A stretch of DNA of 51,984 nucleotides, taken from contig NZ_SCML01000044.1 in the NCBI RefSeq assembly GCF_005503365.1, forward strand, positions 1-51,984, read 5' to 3'. The notes below the pieces were generated by a model, which worked only from the letters and a program-made list of their open reading frames with translations, was not told the origin of the DNA and did no database searches. The stretch comes from Hydrogenophaga sp. 2FB (GTDB lineage Bacteria > Pseudomonadota > Gammaproteobacteria > Burkholderiales > Burkholderiaceae_C). The position numbers and the translations under genes are program-made. Within the stretch, counting starts at the first letter, position 1. Each line of letters starts with the position of its first letter. Positions 1-8,244 of this stretch are shown piece by piece.

Positions 1-308
1 CGCTGCAGGCCCGAAGCGTCGAAGGGGTTGAGCATGCCGACCACGGTCGCGCCCGACTTCATCTGCGCGAGCTCGCTGTCGCTGGGCGTGCGCACCTTGA
101 GCACCAGGTCGCAGCCGAGCGCGCCGGCGGCGTCGGTGATCTCTGCACCGACGGCCGTGTAGGCCGCGTCGGTCGCGCTGGCGGCCACGCCGGCGCCCGA
201 CTGCACGCGCACGGTGTGGCCTTGCGCCACGTATTTCTTCGCCGTCTCCGGGGTCACGGCCACACGGGTTTCGCCAGCTGTGGTTTCGGCGGGTACGCCT
301 ATCTGCAT
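1..308 (-). CDS. pntAA: NAD(P) transhydrogenase subunit alpha, N-terminal part (cut by window edge)
   Basis: About 102 N-terminal codons, read leftwards off the window. The protein starts MQIGVPAETTAGETRVAVTP and continues through LVLKVRTPS and GMLNPFDA, the pattern of the N-terminal alanine-dehydrogenase/PntA-type domain of the NAD(H)-binding alpha subunit. In the family, this subunit binds NAD(H) on the cytoplasmic side of the proton-translocating transhydrogenase that makes NADPH. The ATG at 306-308 is preceded on the minus strand by GAGGAG at good spacing, so the start is well supported. The gene is divergent from the Nudix gene. The rest of the gene, and the separate membrane subunits expected for the split PntAA type, would lie beyond base 1 and cannot be checked. 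Confidence 0.88.
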   Translation of the reverse strand, partial: MQIGVPAETTAGETRVAVTPETAKKYVAQGHTVRVQSGAGVAASATDAAYTAVGAEITDAAGALGCDLVLKVRTPSDSELAQMKSGATVVGMLNPFDASGLQ

Positions 309-400
309 GAAGGTCTCCTCACTCGATTTCAAAAAGCAAATCGGGGCGAGCTTAACTGAAAGCCAAAGGCTGAAAGCCATTTGTCAGCTTTTGCGGAACT

Positions 401-406
401 CATAAT
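401..406 (+). promoter_or_regulatory. -10-like hexamer CATAAT just before the Nudix start
   Basis: CATAAT ends 7 nt before the ATG at 414 and matches TATAAT in five of six positions. An alternative in-frame ATG at 405 lies inside this hexamer. There is no Shine-Dalgarno sequence ahead of 414, so transcription probably starts at or next to the initiation codon. No convincing -35 was seen. Confidence 0.5.
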
Positions 407-413
407 GCCCGCC

Positions 414-914
414 ATGGAACCCCGATGGAAACCCAACGTCACCGTCGCCGCGGTGATCGAGCGCGATGGACGTTTTTTGCTGGTGGAAGAACACACGGCC
501 GAGGGTTTGCGCCTGAACAACCCCGCCGGCCATCTGGATCCCGGCGAGAGCCTGCTCGACGGCGTGGTGCGAGAAACGCTGGAAGAGACCACGCACCGCT
601 TCACGCCCACGGCGTTGCTGGGCGTTTACCTCTCGCGCGTCCAGCGCAAAGGCAACGGCGCTCGGCCAGACGAAGACATCACCTATCTGCGTTTTGCCTA
701 CAGCGGCGAACTGGGTGAGGTGGTGGCGGGCCGCACGCTGGACGTTGGCATCGTGCGCACGCTCTGGATGACGCCGGACGACATCCGCGCCAGCGCGCAG
801 CGCCACCGCAGCCCGCTGGTGTTGCGTTGCATGGAAGACCATCTGGCCGGCCAGCGACACCCACTGTCGACCGTGTTTGTCGACCCCTCGGTCACGGCCC
901 TACCCGACCGGTGA
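414..914 (+). CDS. nudJ: Nudix hydrolase, NudJ-like
   Basis: A 166-residue Nudix protein. The Nudix box starts at GHLDPGE and ends RETLEET, about residues 39-59, giving G-x5-E-x7-R-E-x-x-E-E; the usual final Gly is Thr, a substitution I recall from NudJ-like proteins. In the family, NudJ hydrolyses nucleoside tri- and diphosphates and thiamine pyrophosphate intermediates. Start 414 (MEPRWKPN) is preferred over 405 because the 405 ATG lies within a -10-like hexamer. In E. coli nudJ lies next to mnmA; here mnmA is 4 kb away on the other strand with three signalling genes between. The 3' end overlaps the convergent kinase-like gene by 15 bp. Confidence 0.85.
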   Translation: MEPRWKPNVTVAAVIERDGRFLLVEEHTAEGLRLNNPAGHLDPGESLLDGVVRETLEETTHRFTPTALLGVYLSRVQRKGNGARPDEDITYLRFAYSGELGEVVAGRTLDVGIVRTLWMTPDDIRASAQRHRSPLVLRCMEDHLAGQRHPLSTVFVDPSVTALPDR

Positions 915-1757
915 CAACACCGCGGCTGCCAGGCTGCGGCGGACCACGGCGTCCCGCACCATCGGCACACGCATTGAAAAGCACGAGCCACGACCGGGGA
1001 CGGAACGCAGGGAGACGTCGATGCCCAGGACCCGCGCTCCGCTCTGCACGATCGGCAGCCCCAGGCCCGCACCGCGGTCGCCATCGGGCGCATCGCGAAA
1101 GAACGCCTCAAAGATGCGCCCGTGATACAGGGGATCGATGCCCAGTCCCGTGTCCCAGACCTGCAGCAACAGAAACGAACCGCTGAGTCGGCTGGACACC
1201 ACGACCCCGCCGGTGGTGGTGAAGCGGATAGCGTTGTCCACCAGATTGGCCAGCATGCGTTCCAGCAGCACCGGGTTGCTGCGCACCCTCGCGAGCGAAG
1301 GCGTCACGTCCCAACGCAGACCCTTGCCGATCGCCACATGGCCGAACGCGACATCCAGGCGGTCCAGCAAGGGCTGCACGGAGAAATCGACCCTCTCGGG
1401 ATGGAGCGAGCCCGAGTCCAGGCTGGCGATGAGCCCCAGCGCGTCGATCCGATCATCCAGAGAGCTCAATGACGCCCGCATCTGGGGCAAGGCCGCCGAC
1501 CCCGGCGCTTGTTCGAGGTTGCGCAGCACGCCTTCACTGGCCAGGCTCAAGGCATAAAAGGGCTGGCGCAGGTACTCGCTGACGGCCAGCAACAAACGTG
1601 CGCGTTCGGGCGCGAGATGGCGGGTTTCTGCCGACGGCCATTGGGGTGGCCCACTCAAGGTCACGGCCGTTGCGCCACGCCCTGAACGGGCACCGCGGCG
1701 CAGCCTCGCCATGAGCGCTGCCAGCCAATTCGATGACACCTGTCTGCGCATGAGCAT
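900..1757 (-). CDS. Soluble histidine-kinase-like protein lacking the phospho-accepting His
   Basis: A 285-residue protein with no membrane segment. The C-terminal half is a clear HATPase_c domain: N box around N171/N175 (NLVDNAIRF), G1 DTGLGI (202-207) and G2 GAGLGL (229-234). Upstream, SEYLRQPFYALSL (60-72) aligns with the usual SHDLRQPLHAL dimerisation motif of hybrid kinases, but the His is replaced by Glu61. ATP binding therefore looks intact while autophosphorylation on His is not possible in the usual way. Start ATG 1757 has a GGAGGGGAG Shine-Dalgarno; a TTG at 1820 would add 21 unlikely residues. The gene is divergent from the next sensor kinase and overlaps the Nudix gene tail to tail. 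It could modulate the neighbouring two-component pair; that is inference. Confidence 0.75.
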   Translation of the reverse strand: MLMRRQVSSNWLAALMARLRRGARSGRGATAVTLSGPPQWPSAETRHLAPERARLLLAVSEYLRQPFYALSLASEGVLRNLEQAPGSAALPQMRASLSSLDDRIDALGLIASLDSGSLHPERVDFSVQPLLDRLDVAFGHVAIGKGLRWDVTPSLARVRSNPVLLERMLANLVDNAIRFTTTGGVVVSSRLSGSFLLLQVWDTGLGIDPLYHGRIFEAFFRDAPDGDRGAGLGLPIVQSGARVLGIDVSLRSVPGRGSCFSMRVPMVRDAVVRRSLAAAVLSPVG

Positions 1758-2163
1758 GGCACTCCCCTCCGGATTGCGACAGCAAATCCCGGTGACCGCA
1801 CGCCGGTCAACCGAAGCCAACCCTGGTTAGGGCTGACCGCCGCGAAATCGCCATTGTTCAAAGCACACCATCACACAGCCATACCACCGGCGCAGTATTT
1901 TCCGAACCTCAACGCCGGTCGATACCCCCGACCGCATCGCGATGGCATATCCGCCGTGAAACCTCGCCTATCGCGCAGCTTTTGGCCGCCAATGCCCCAA
2001 AAAATAGTACTTACGAGGTATGTTTTATCGCATTCCTCAAACCTACTATCGGCCGTTGAGCCAGGGATATACCGGGTCGAAAAGTCCTTTTGCGAATTCA
2101 ATTTACAGGATTCCGTTCCCATATTCATCCCGCAATGGATTTCATGAAACCGAAGGATTTGCG
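1758..2163. other. Divergent intergenic region between two kinase genes
   Basis: About 400 bp with no convincing gene. It is visibly richer in A/T than its neighbours, especially 1990-2160, and should hold the promoters of the divergent kinase-like gene and of the sensor kinase starting at 2164. An in-frame ATG at 2020 could extend the sensor kinase by 48 residues, but those residues look unlike a conserved domain and GTG 2164 has the better ribosome binding site. No clear operator or hairpin was seen. Confidence 0.4.
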
Positions 2164-3921
2164 GTGCTATCTCGATTCAAATTGACGGAACATTTCTCCA
2201 TTGGCAGCTTCGCCATCATGGGTGTTATTGCCGTCACCCTGATTTATTTCCATTCGCGTCAATCGAATTTTTTTGAATCGGCACAAACCGAGGAAATTCG
2301 ACTGACCCGGGAAACACAGATTCAGGCGATTTCACGCGTGGAAGAAGTGGCGCGCCGAAACCTGTTGAACAGCCAGGAGAGCGCCCATGTCAACCTGATG
2401 CGCCTGCTCGTCCATGCGCTGTGGACAAGCCACTTCGAGCCCTTCCTGGCACAGGCCCAAGGTATTGACATCGACCGGTGCCGCGCACTGAGCGTCGACG
2501 CCCAACCAGCCTGTCTTGCAATGCAGGGGAACGCGATCCGCGCCCTGCCGTCACTGGTGGCGCTCGACACCGAGGTGCGCGCGGCCATGCGAGGCAGCTC
2601 GGTCTTCAGGGTCAAGGTGCACGACCTGCGCGGCATCACCATCTACTCGACCGAGCTTGCGCAGATCGGGAGCGACACATCGACCAGTGCCGGCTGGATT
2701 GGCGCTGCGCGCCATGGCAAGGCCGTCAGCGAGTTGCCTGTGCGCGACGCGTTGCGCATCTCGTCCGTTGCGGAGGACACCCGAGAGTTCATCATCAGCC
2801 ATCTGCCGATGGCGAAGCCCGGAACCGACCGCGTCGTGGGCGTGTTCGAGGTGCACGCCGATGCCACGGTGTTGATGCGGCAGATCCGGGCGGCGTCCCA
2901 GGTGTTCCAGAACGCCACCGACGACAACCTGCAGCGCGCCACGCGACAGGCGCACGACGCCCAGGAACAGGTCGAACGCAGCGGGCGCATTCAGTTCGTG
3001 GTCGTCGCGTCGCTGCTGGCCATGCTGTATGTGCTGCTGCTCGCGATCGTTCGACGTTCTCAGGACGTGATCCACCAGCAGGCACGCGAGAGCCAGGCCC
3101 ACCAGCAACGCCTGGTCCAGACCGAGAAGCTGGCCACGTTGGGTCAAATGGTTGTCAGCGTGGCCCACCAGCTCAAAACGCCTCTGGCTTTCTCCAAAAG
3201 CAATGTGTTCACGGCCATTCGGTCGCTCGACAACATGGCGGACCCGATCGAACGCAGCGCATACAGGTTCAAAAGAGAAGTCGCTGGCGATCAGGATGCA
3301 ACGGTACCGCACGACCTCCATGACCTGCAGCTCATCTCGGCCATCGACAAGATTCCCGACGAGCTGCAAACGGCCAGGGAGATGCTGGGCGATGTGCTCA
3401 TCGGCATGGACCAGATGAGCGAGCTGGTCAACCACCTGCACAGCTTCACCCGGCTGGACAAGGCCAAAACCGCCTCGGTCCATCTCAACCACACGCTCGC
3501 CACCGCGATGTACATCGCGAAGTCGGTGATCCCCGGCAAGGTCCGGCTGGTCGAGGCATTTGAAGACCTGCCCGCGCTGGAGTGCAATGGCTCCCAGCTC
3601 AACCAGGCCTTCCTGAACCTGATCGTCAATGCCGCACAGGCCATCCGGGGTTCGGGAACGGTCACCGTGTCCACCCGTTGCGACCGCGAACACATCGTTG
3701 TGTGCGTCGTGGACACCGGTAGCGGCATCCCCAACCACACCCTGCCTCACATTTTCGACCCCTACTTCACCACCCAACCGCCGGGCGAAGGGGCAGGACT
3801 GGGTCTGACGATTGCCAAGAGCATCGTGGCCGACCATGGCGGCCAGATCGTGGTGGACACCGTGGTGGGCGTGGGCTCCCGGTTCAAGGTGTATCTCCCA
3901 CTTCGGGCGGCCAACAAATGA
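2164..3921 (+). CDS. Membrane sensor histidine kinase
   Basis: A 585-residue kinase if started at GTG 2164, which has GAAGGA 7 nt upstream; ATG 2020 is an alternative. Order: membrane helix about 11-31, extracytoplasmic sensor region about 32-272 (helical, with two Cys), second helix about 276-296, HisKA with the phospho-accepting His in VAHQLKTPLAF (H335), a long coiled stretch, then HATPase_c with NLIVNAAQAI, DTGSGI and GAGLGL. All catalytic boxes look intact, so this is an active-looking kinase. It overlaps the response regulator gene by ATGA, so the two form a translationally coupled pair. The signal sensed is not evident from the sequence. Confidence 0.85.
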   Translation: MLSRFKLTEHFSIGSFAIMGVIAVTLIYFHSRQSNFFESAQTEEIRLTRETQIQAISRVEEVARRNLLNSQESAHVNLMRLLVHALWTSHFEPFLAQAQGIDIDRCRALSVDAQPACLAMQGNAIRALPSLVALDTEVRAAMRGSSVFRVKVHDLRGITIYSTELAQIGSDTSTSAGWIGAARHGKAVSELPVRDALRISSVAEDTREFIISHLPMAKPGTDRVVGVFEVHADATVLMRQIRAASQVFQNATDDNLQRATRQAHDAQEQVERSGRIQFVVVASLLAMLYVLLLAIVRRSQDVIHQQARESQAHQQRLVQTEKLATLGQMVVSVAHQLKTPLAFSKSNVFTAIRSLDNMADPIERSAYRFKREVAGDQDATVPHDLHDLQLISAIDKIPDELQTAREMLGDVLIGMDQMSELVNHLHSFTRLDKAKTASVHLNHTLATAMYIAKSVIPGKVRLVEAFEDLPALECNGSQLNQAFLNLIVNAAQAIRGSGTVTVSTRCDREHIVVCVVDTGSGIPNHTLPHIFDPYFTTQPPGEGAGLGLTIAKSIVADHGGQIVVDTVVGVGSRFKVYLPLRAANK

Positions 3922-4811
3922 AGACGAACAGCACTAGAAAGCCACGCGTGCTGTGCGTGGACGACGAGCCCGTTGTGCTTCGCATGCTCCAGTGGCTGCT
4001 GGAAGGCCAGTTCGACGTCTCTTGCACCACCGATGCACGCGAAGGGCGCGTGCGCTTGCGCAGCGATGACTTCGAGGTCGTCATCAGCGATCAACGCATG
4101 CCGGGGATGCTGGGCACCGAGTTCCTGCAGTGGGCCCGCATCGAATCGCCCAACACCATGCGCCTGATGCTCTGCGGCCCGCCAGATTTCCAGGCGGTCC
4201 TGGACGCGGTCAATGCCAGCGAGGTCTTCCGCTTCATGTCCAAGCCGTGGGACGACCAGCCGTTGCTGCACACGGTCGAATACGCCGCCGCGGTGGCGCG
4301 CAGTGTGCCGCTGCGGGGAGCGGAACCCTCTGTCGAACAAGACGATGACAGCCCGTTTCAGCAGCGCCGTGACGAGGTTGTGCTGTTGCTGGATCCGGAC
4401 CCGGCCATCGAGCAGCAGATTCGGGAAAGCCTGGGCACTCAAGCGCCCATGCACTGGGCACGAAACATCGACGAGGCCAACGCCTTGATCGCGCGCCACG
4501 CCGTGACCGTGCTGCTGGTCGAGACGCAGGTCGGCGAGATCTCCACGCTCGACCTGATCCGCAGAGCCAAGCGCAGCCAGCCCCACGCGGTGTCGATCGC
4601 CATGAGCGCCGAGCGCGACTGCGCGACCGTCATCCGCCTGATCAACGAGGCTCAGATATTCCGTTTCCTGAGCAAGCCGCTGGTCCACGACCAGGCACAC
4701 CGGATGATCCAGGCCGCGTTGGCCAGGCACCGCGAACTGCTGGCCCATCCCCTGCGCACCGCCCGCCACGCGGTGCAGCGCTCAGCGGACGGCGATCTGG
4801 AGTTCGTCTAG
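3918..4811 (+). CDS. Response regulator with two receiver domains and no output domain
   Basis: A 297-residue protein with two receiver domains. Domain 1 (about 10-125) has the acidic pair DDE, phospho-acceptor D58 (VVISDQRMPG) and K109, but Cys86 sits at the usual Thr/Ser position (MLCG). Domain 2 (about 152-270) has LLLDPDP, Ser230 and K253, but Glu202 replaces the phospho-acceptor Asp (LLVETQVGE). Both resemble the receivers of RpfG-type regulators, in which I recall conserved FRFxxKPW motifs, but no HD-GYP or DNA-binding domain follows. The ATG overlaps the kinase stop codon. Glu can mimic phospho-Asp, so the second domain may be locked on; that is inference. Confidence 0.82.
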   Translation: MKTNSTRKPRVLCVDDEPVVLRMLQWLLEGQFDVSCTTDAREGRVRLRSDDFEVVISDQRMPGMLGTEFLQWARIESPNTMRLMLCGPPDFQAVLDAVNASEVFRFMSKPWDDQPLLHTVEYAAAVARSVPLRGAEPSVEQDDDSPFQQRRDEVVLLLDPDPAIEQQIRESLGTQAPMHWARNIDEANALIARHAVTVLLVETQVGEISTLDLIRRAKRSQPHAVSIAMSAERDCATVIRLINEAQIFRFLSKPLVHDQAHRMIQAALARHRELLAHPLRTARHAVQRSADGDLEFV

Positions 4812-4818
4812 GGCCTGT

Positions 4819-5934
4819 TCACACGGTGGCAGCGTCGGTGGTGATCACGCCACCGCCCAGGCACACCTCGCCGTCGTACAGCACCGCGCTCTGCCCGGGC
4901 GTCACAGCCCACTGCGGTTCGATGAAATCGAGCGCAAAACCCGCATCGCCGTTGGCCTGCACATGGCAGCGCGCATCGGCCTGACGGTAACGCGTCTTGG
5001 CCGCGATGTCACCGGGCGCGGGCGCGTGGCCCGACACCCAGCTCGCGTCCTGCGCGCGCAGCTTCGGCGTGAGCAGCCACGGGTGGTCGTGGCCCTGCAC
5101 CACCCACAGCGTGTTCTTCTCGATGTCCTTGCGCGCGACGAACCAGGGTGCGTGGTCGTTGCCGCCTTTTTGTGCACCTTTCTCGCGCACGCCGCCAATG
5201 CCCAGGCCCTGGCGTTGCCCCAGCGTGTAGAAGCTCAGGCCCACGTGCTGGCCCAGCACACGGCCCTTGGCGTCCTTGATCGGACCCGGTTCTTTGGCGA
5301 TGTAGCGGTTGAGGAAATCGCGGAACGGCCGTTCGCCGATGAAGCAGATGCCGGTGCTGTCCTTCTTCTTCGCATTCGGCAAGCCGATCTCGGCGGCGAT
5401 GCGGCGCACCTCGGTCTTGGGCAGCTCGCCCACCGGGAACAAGGTCTTGCTCAGTTGCGCCTGGTTGAGCCGGTGCAGGAAGTAGCTCTGGTCTTTCAGC
5501 GGATCCTTGCCCTTGAGCAACTCGAACGCACCCTGGCGCTCGCGCACGCGGGCGTAGTGGCCCGTGGCGATCTTCTCGGCGCCCAGGCGCATGGCGTGGT
5601 CGAGGAAGGCCTTGAACTTGATCTCGGCGTTGCAGAGGATGTCGGGGTTGGGCGTGCGCCCGGCCTGGTACTCGCGCAGGAACTCGGCGAACACGCGGTC
5701 CTTGTATTCGGCGGCAAAGTTGACGTGTTCGATGTCGATGCCCAGCACGTCGGCCACGCTGGCGGCGTCCAGGAAGTCCTGGCGCGTCGAGCAGTATTCG
5801 CTGTCGTCGTCGTCTTCCCAGTTCTTCATGAAAATGCCGATGACCTCGTGCCCCTGCTGTCTGAGCAGGTGCGCACTCACCGCGGAGTCCACGCCCCCGC
5901 TCAACCCCACCACCACGCGCTGTTTGCTTGCCAT
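4819..5934 (-). CDS. mnmA: tRNA-specific 2-thiouridylase MnmA
   Basis: A 371-residue protein, the normal family length. It has the PP-loop SGGVDS (residues 12-17) for ATP activation of the wobble uridine, and the catalytic Cys motifs DILCNAEIKF and GICFIGERPF. In the family, MnmA makes 2-thiouridine at position 34 of Lys, Glu and Gln tRNAs, taking sulfur through the TusE relay. Start ATG 5934 begins MASKQRVVVGLSGG; the reading frame stays open further upstream but that part is not MnmA-like. GATAAT lies 6 nt before the ATG and there is no Shine-Dalgarno sequence. The gene is convergent with the response regulator and divergent from eutB. Confidence 0.95.
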   Translation of the reverse strand: MASKQRVVVGLSGGVDSAVSAHLLRQQGHEVIGIFMKNWEDDDDSEYCSTRQDFLDAASVADVLGIDIEHVNFAAEYKDRVFAEFLREYQAGRTPNPDILCNAEIKFKAFLDHAMRLGAEKIATGHYARVRERQGAFELLKGKDPLKDQSYFLHRLNQAQLSKTLFPVGELPKTEVRRIAAEIGLPNAKKKDSTGICFIGERPFRDFLNRYIAKEPGPIKDAKGRVLGQHVGLSFYTLGQRQGLGIGGVREKGAQKGGNDHAPWFVARKDIEKNTLWVVQGHDHPWLLTPKLRAQDASWVSGHAPAPGDIAAKTRYRQADARCHVQANGDAGFALDFIEPQWAVTPGQSAVLYDGEVCLGGGVITTDAATV

Positions 5935-5940
5935 CGGGCG

Positions 5941-5946
5941 ATTATC
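5941..5946 (-). promoter_or_regulatory. -10-like hexamer GATAAT of mnmA
   Basis: On the minus strand GATAAT ends 6 nt before the mnmA ATG at 5934, matching TATAAT in five positions. Transcription would begin at or beside the ATG, giving a leaderless message. No good -35 was seen at 16-18 bp. Confidence 0.45.
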
Positions 5947-5977
5947 CCAGCGGGGCCATCCACCCGTGGGGCATGGG

Positions 5978-6006
5978 GTGACTGCGCGCACGCTTGGCCG
6001 TACAGT
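5978..6006 (+). promoter_or_regulatory. Candidate eutB promoter (-35 GTGACT, 17 bp, -10 TACAGT)
   Basis: GTGACT (5978-5983) and TACAGT (6001-6006) are separated by exactly 17 bp. The -10 hexamer ends 7 nt before the eutB ATG at 6014. No Shine-Dalgarno sequence is present, so a leaderless eutBC transcript is predicted. Confidence 0.5.
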
Positions 6007-6013
6007 GCACGGC

Positions 6014-7429
6014 ATGGGCTTCCAGCACAGTGTCGGCGCACAGACCTACCGGTTCGACGACCTGCGCACGCTGATGGCGCGCGCCACGCCGCTGCGCTCG
6101 GGCGATCAACTCGCCGGTGTGGCGGCGGCCAGCAGCCGGGAACGCGTGGCCGCGCAGATGGCGCTGGCCGACCTGCCGCTGTCGCACTTCCTGCACGAGG
6201 CGGTGGTGCCCTACGAAAACGACGAGGTCACACGCCTGATCGTGGACACGCACGAGGCGTCCGCCTTTGCGCCGGTGGCGCACCTCACCGTGGGCGATTT
6301 CCGCAACTGGCTGCTCGGCGACGACGCCGACACCGCCGCGCTCACCGCGCTCGCGCCCGGTCTCACGCCCGAGATGGTCGCGGCGGTGAGCAAGCTCTGC
6401 CGTGTGCAAGACCTCGCCCTGATCGCGCGCAAGTGCCAGGTGGTCACGCGCTTTCGCGGCACGCTAGGCCTGTCCGGGCGGCTCGCCACGCGGTTGCAAC
6501 CCAACCACCCCACCGACGACCTCGCCGGCATCGCGGCCAGCCTGCTCGATGGTCTGCTGCACGGCAGTGGTGATGCGGTGATCGGCATCAACCCCGCCAC
6601 CGACAACGTGCCGCAAGTGGTGCGCCTGCTGACCATGCTGGACGAACTCATCACGCGGTATGACATGCCCACGCAAAGCTGCGTGCTCACGCATATAACG
6701 AACACGCTGAAGGCAATCGGGCGAGGCGCGCCGGTGGACCTGGTGTTCCAGTCCATCGCCGGCACCGAAGCCGCCAACCGCAGCTTCGGCATTCATCTCG
6801 CGCTGCTGGCCGAGGCGCGCGCGGCGGCGCTGTCGCTGCAGCGCGGTGCGCTGTTCGATGACGACGGTCAGCGCGGCCAGCACGTGATGTATTTCGAGAC
6901 CGGCCAGGGCAGCGCGCTCTCGGCCGGTGCGCACCACGGTTGCGATCAACAGACCCTGGAGGCACGCGCCTACGCCGTGGCGCGGCATTTCCAGCCGCTG
7001 CTGGTCAACAGCGTGGTGGGCTTCATCGGACCCGAATACCTCTACAACGGCAAGCAGATCCTGCGCGCCGGCCTGGAAGACCACTTCTGCGGCAAGCTGC
7101 TGGGCCTGCCCATGGGCTGCGATGTGTGCTTCACCAACCACGCCGAGGCCGATGTCGACGACATGGACGCGCTGCTCACGCTGCTCTGCGCGGCGGGCGT
7201 CAACTTCATCATGGGCGTGCCGGGCGCGGACGACATCATGCTCAACTACCAGAGCACCTCGTTCCACGACGCGCTGGCCATGCGGCAACTGCTCGGCCTG
7301 CAACCCGCCCCCGAGTTCGCGGCCTGGCTGCAGCGCATGGGCGTGACCGGGCCCGGCGAGACGCTTCGCCTGGAAAATGCCCTGCCCGCCGCGTTCGCGC
7401 CCGCCATCGCACGGCTCACCGCGCCATGA
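6014..7429 (+). CDS. eutB: Ethanolamine ammonia-lyase large subunit
   Basis: A 471-residue protein close to the usual EutB length (about 453-470). Recognisable blocks include GDAVIGINPATDNV, TQSCVLTHITNT, FQSIAGTEAANRSFGIHL, YFETGQGSALSAGAHHG and FIGPEYLYNGKQI, the core of the adenosylcobalamin-dependent barrel. With EutC it converts ethanolamine to acetaldehyde and ammonia. ATG 6014 was chosen; a GTG at 6005 is in frame. The stop overlaps the eutC start (ATGA). No eutA reactivase, ethanolamine permease, aldehyde dehydrogenase or microcompartment shell gene lies in the window, so partners would have to be elsewhere. Confidence 0.95.
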   Translation: MGFQHSVGAQTYRFDDLRTLMARATPLRSGDQLAGVAAASSRERVAAQMALADLPLSHFLHEAVVPYENDEVTRLIVDTHEASAFAPVAHLTVGDFRNWLLGDDADTAALTALAPGLTPEMVAAVSKLCRVQDLALIARKCQVVTRFRGTLGLSGRLATRLQPNHPTDDLAGIAASLLDGLLHGSGDAVIGINPATDNVPQVVRLLTMLDELITRYDMPTQSCVLTHITNTLKAIGRGAPVDLVFQSIAGTEAANRSFGIHLALLAEARAAALSLQRGALFDDDGQRGQHVMYFETGQGSALSAGAHHGCDQQTLEARAYAVARHFQPLLVNSVVGFIGPEYLYNGKQILRAGLEDHFCGKLLGLPMGCDVCFTNHAEADVDDMDALLTLLCAAGVNFIMGVPGADDIMLNYQSTSFHDALAMRQLLGLQPAPEFAAWLQRMGVTGPGETLRLENALPAAFAPAIARLTAP

Positions 7430-8211
7430 ACCCGACCGTGATTCCCGCCGCGTGGGATGGCCTCAAACGCTTCACCGAAGCGCGCATTGCGCTGGGCCGC
7501 GCAGGCCACAGCCAGCCCACCGCCGTGCACCTGGCCTTTCAGCTCGCCCACGCGCAGGCGCGCGATGCCGTGCACCTCGCCTTCGACCCGACCGACCTGA
7601 GCAAGGCACTGCAAGCGCTGGACCTGCGGCCCCTGCACCTGCACAGCGCCGCACCGGACCGCGCGGCCTATCTGCAGCGCCCCGACCTCGGCCGCCAGCT
7701 GGACGCCACCTCGCGCGACGTGCTTGCACGCTGGCGCGCCGAACACGCCGACACCTTCGATCTCGCCTTTGTGATCGCCGACGGCCTCTCCTCACTCGCG
7801 GTGATGCGCCATGCCGCGCCGCTGATGGCCGAGCTGATCCAGCGCCTGCGGAGCGATCCAACGCAGCGCTGGACCACCGCGCCGGTGGCGCTGATCGAGC
7901 AAGGCCGTGTGGCCATCGGCGACGAAGTGGGCGAGCTGTTGCGGGCGCGCACCGTCGTCGTGCTGATCGGTGAGCGCCCCGGCCTCAGTTCGCCCGACAG
8001 CCTGGGCATCTACTTCACCTGGGCGCCCCGCGTGGGCTGCAGCGATGCCCAGCGCAACTGCATCTCCAACGTGCGCGACACCGGCCTGCCACCCGCGCGC
8101 GCCGCCGCGCGGCTGCACGCGCTGCTCACCCAAGCGCGGCAACACCAGCTCAGCGGCGTGGGGCTCAAGGACGAAACCGACGACGGACACGCCATCTTGC
8201 CTTCGGGCTGA
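7426..8211 (+). CDS. eutC: Ethanolamine ammonia-lyase small subunit
   Basis: A 261-residue protein with the typical EutC blocks: ARIALGRAGHSQPT at the N terminus, DLAFVIADGLSSLAV, VALIEQGRVAIGDEVGELL, VVLIGERPGLSSPDSLGIY and CISNVRDTGLPP. It contributes to cobalamin binding at the interface with EutB. The ATG overlaps the eutB stop as ATGA, so the subunits are co-translated. Confidence 0.95.
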   Translation: MNPTVIPAAWDGLKRFTEARIALGRAGHSQPTAVHLAFQLAHAQARDAVHLAFDPTDLSKALQALDLRPLHLHSAAPDRAAYLQRPDLGRQLDATSRDVLARWRAEHADTFDLAFVIADGLSSLAVMRHAAPLMAELIQRLRSDPTQRWTTAPVALIEQGRVAIGDEVGELLRARTVVVLIGERPGLSSPDSLGIYFTWAPRVGCSDAQRNCISNVRDTGLPPARAAARLHALLTQARQHQLSGVGLKDETDDGHAILPSG

Positions 8212-8244
8212 AGGCGGGCGCAGACCGCGTGGCACACTGCGCCG

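Noticed and set aside
2020..2163. Upstream start (ATG 2020) for the sensor kinase
   Set aside because: The added 48 residues are aromatic- and Pro-rich without domain character, and GTG 2164 has a GAAGGA ribosome binding site and begins just before the first membrane helix.
2551..3837. 428-codon open frame on the minus strand
   Set aside because: It mirrors the sensor kinase gene; the kinase has all catalytic boxes while this frame has none.
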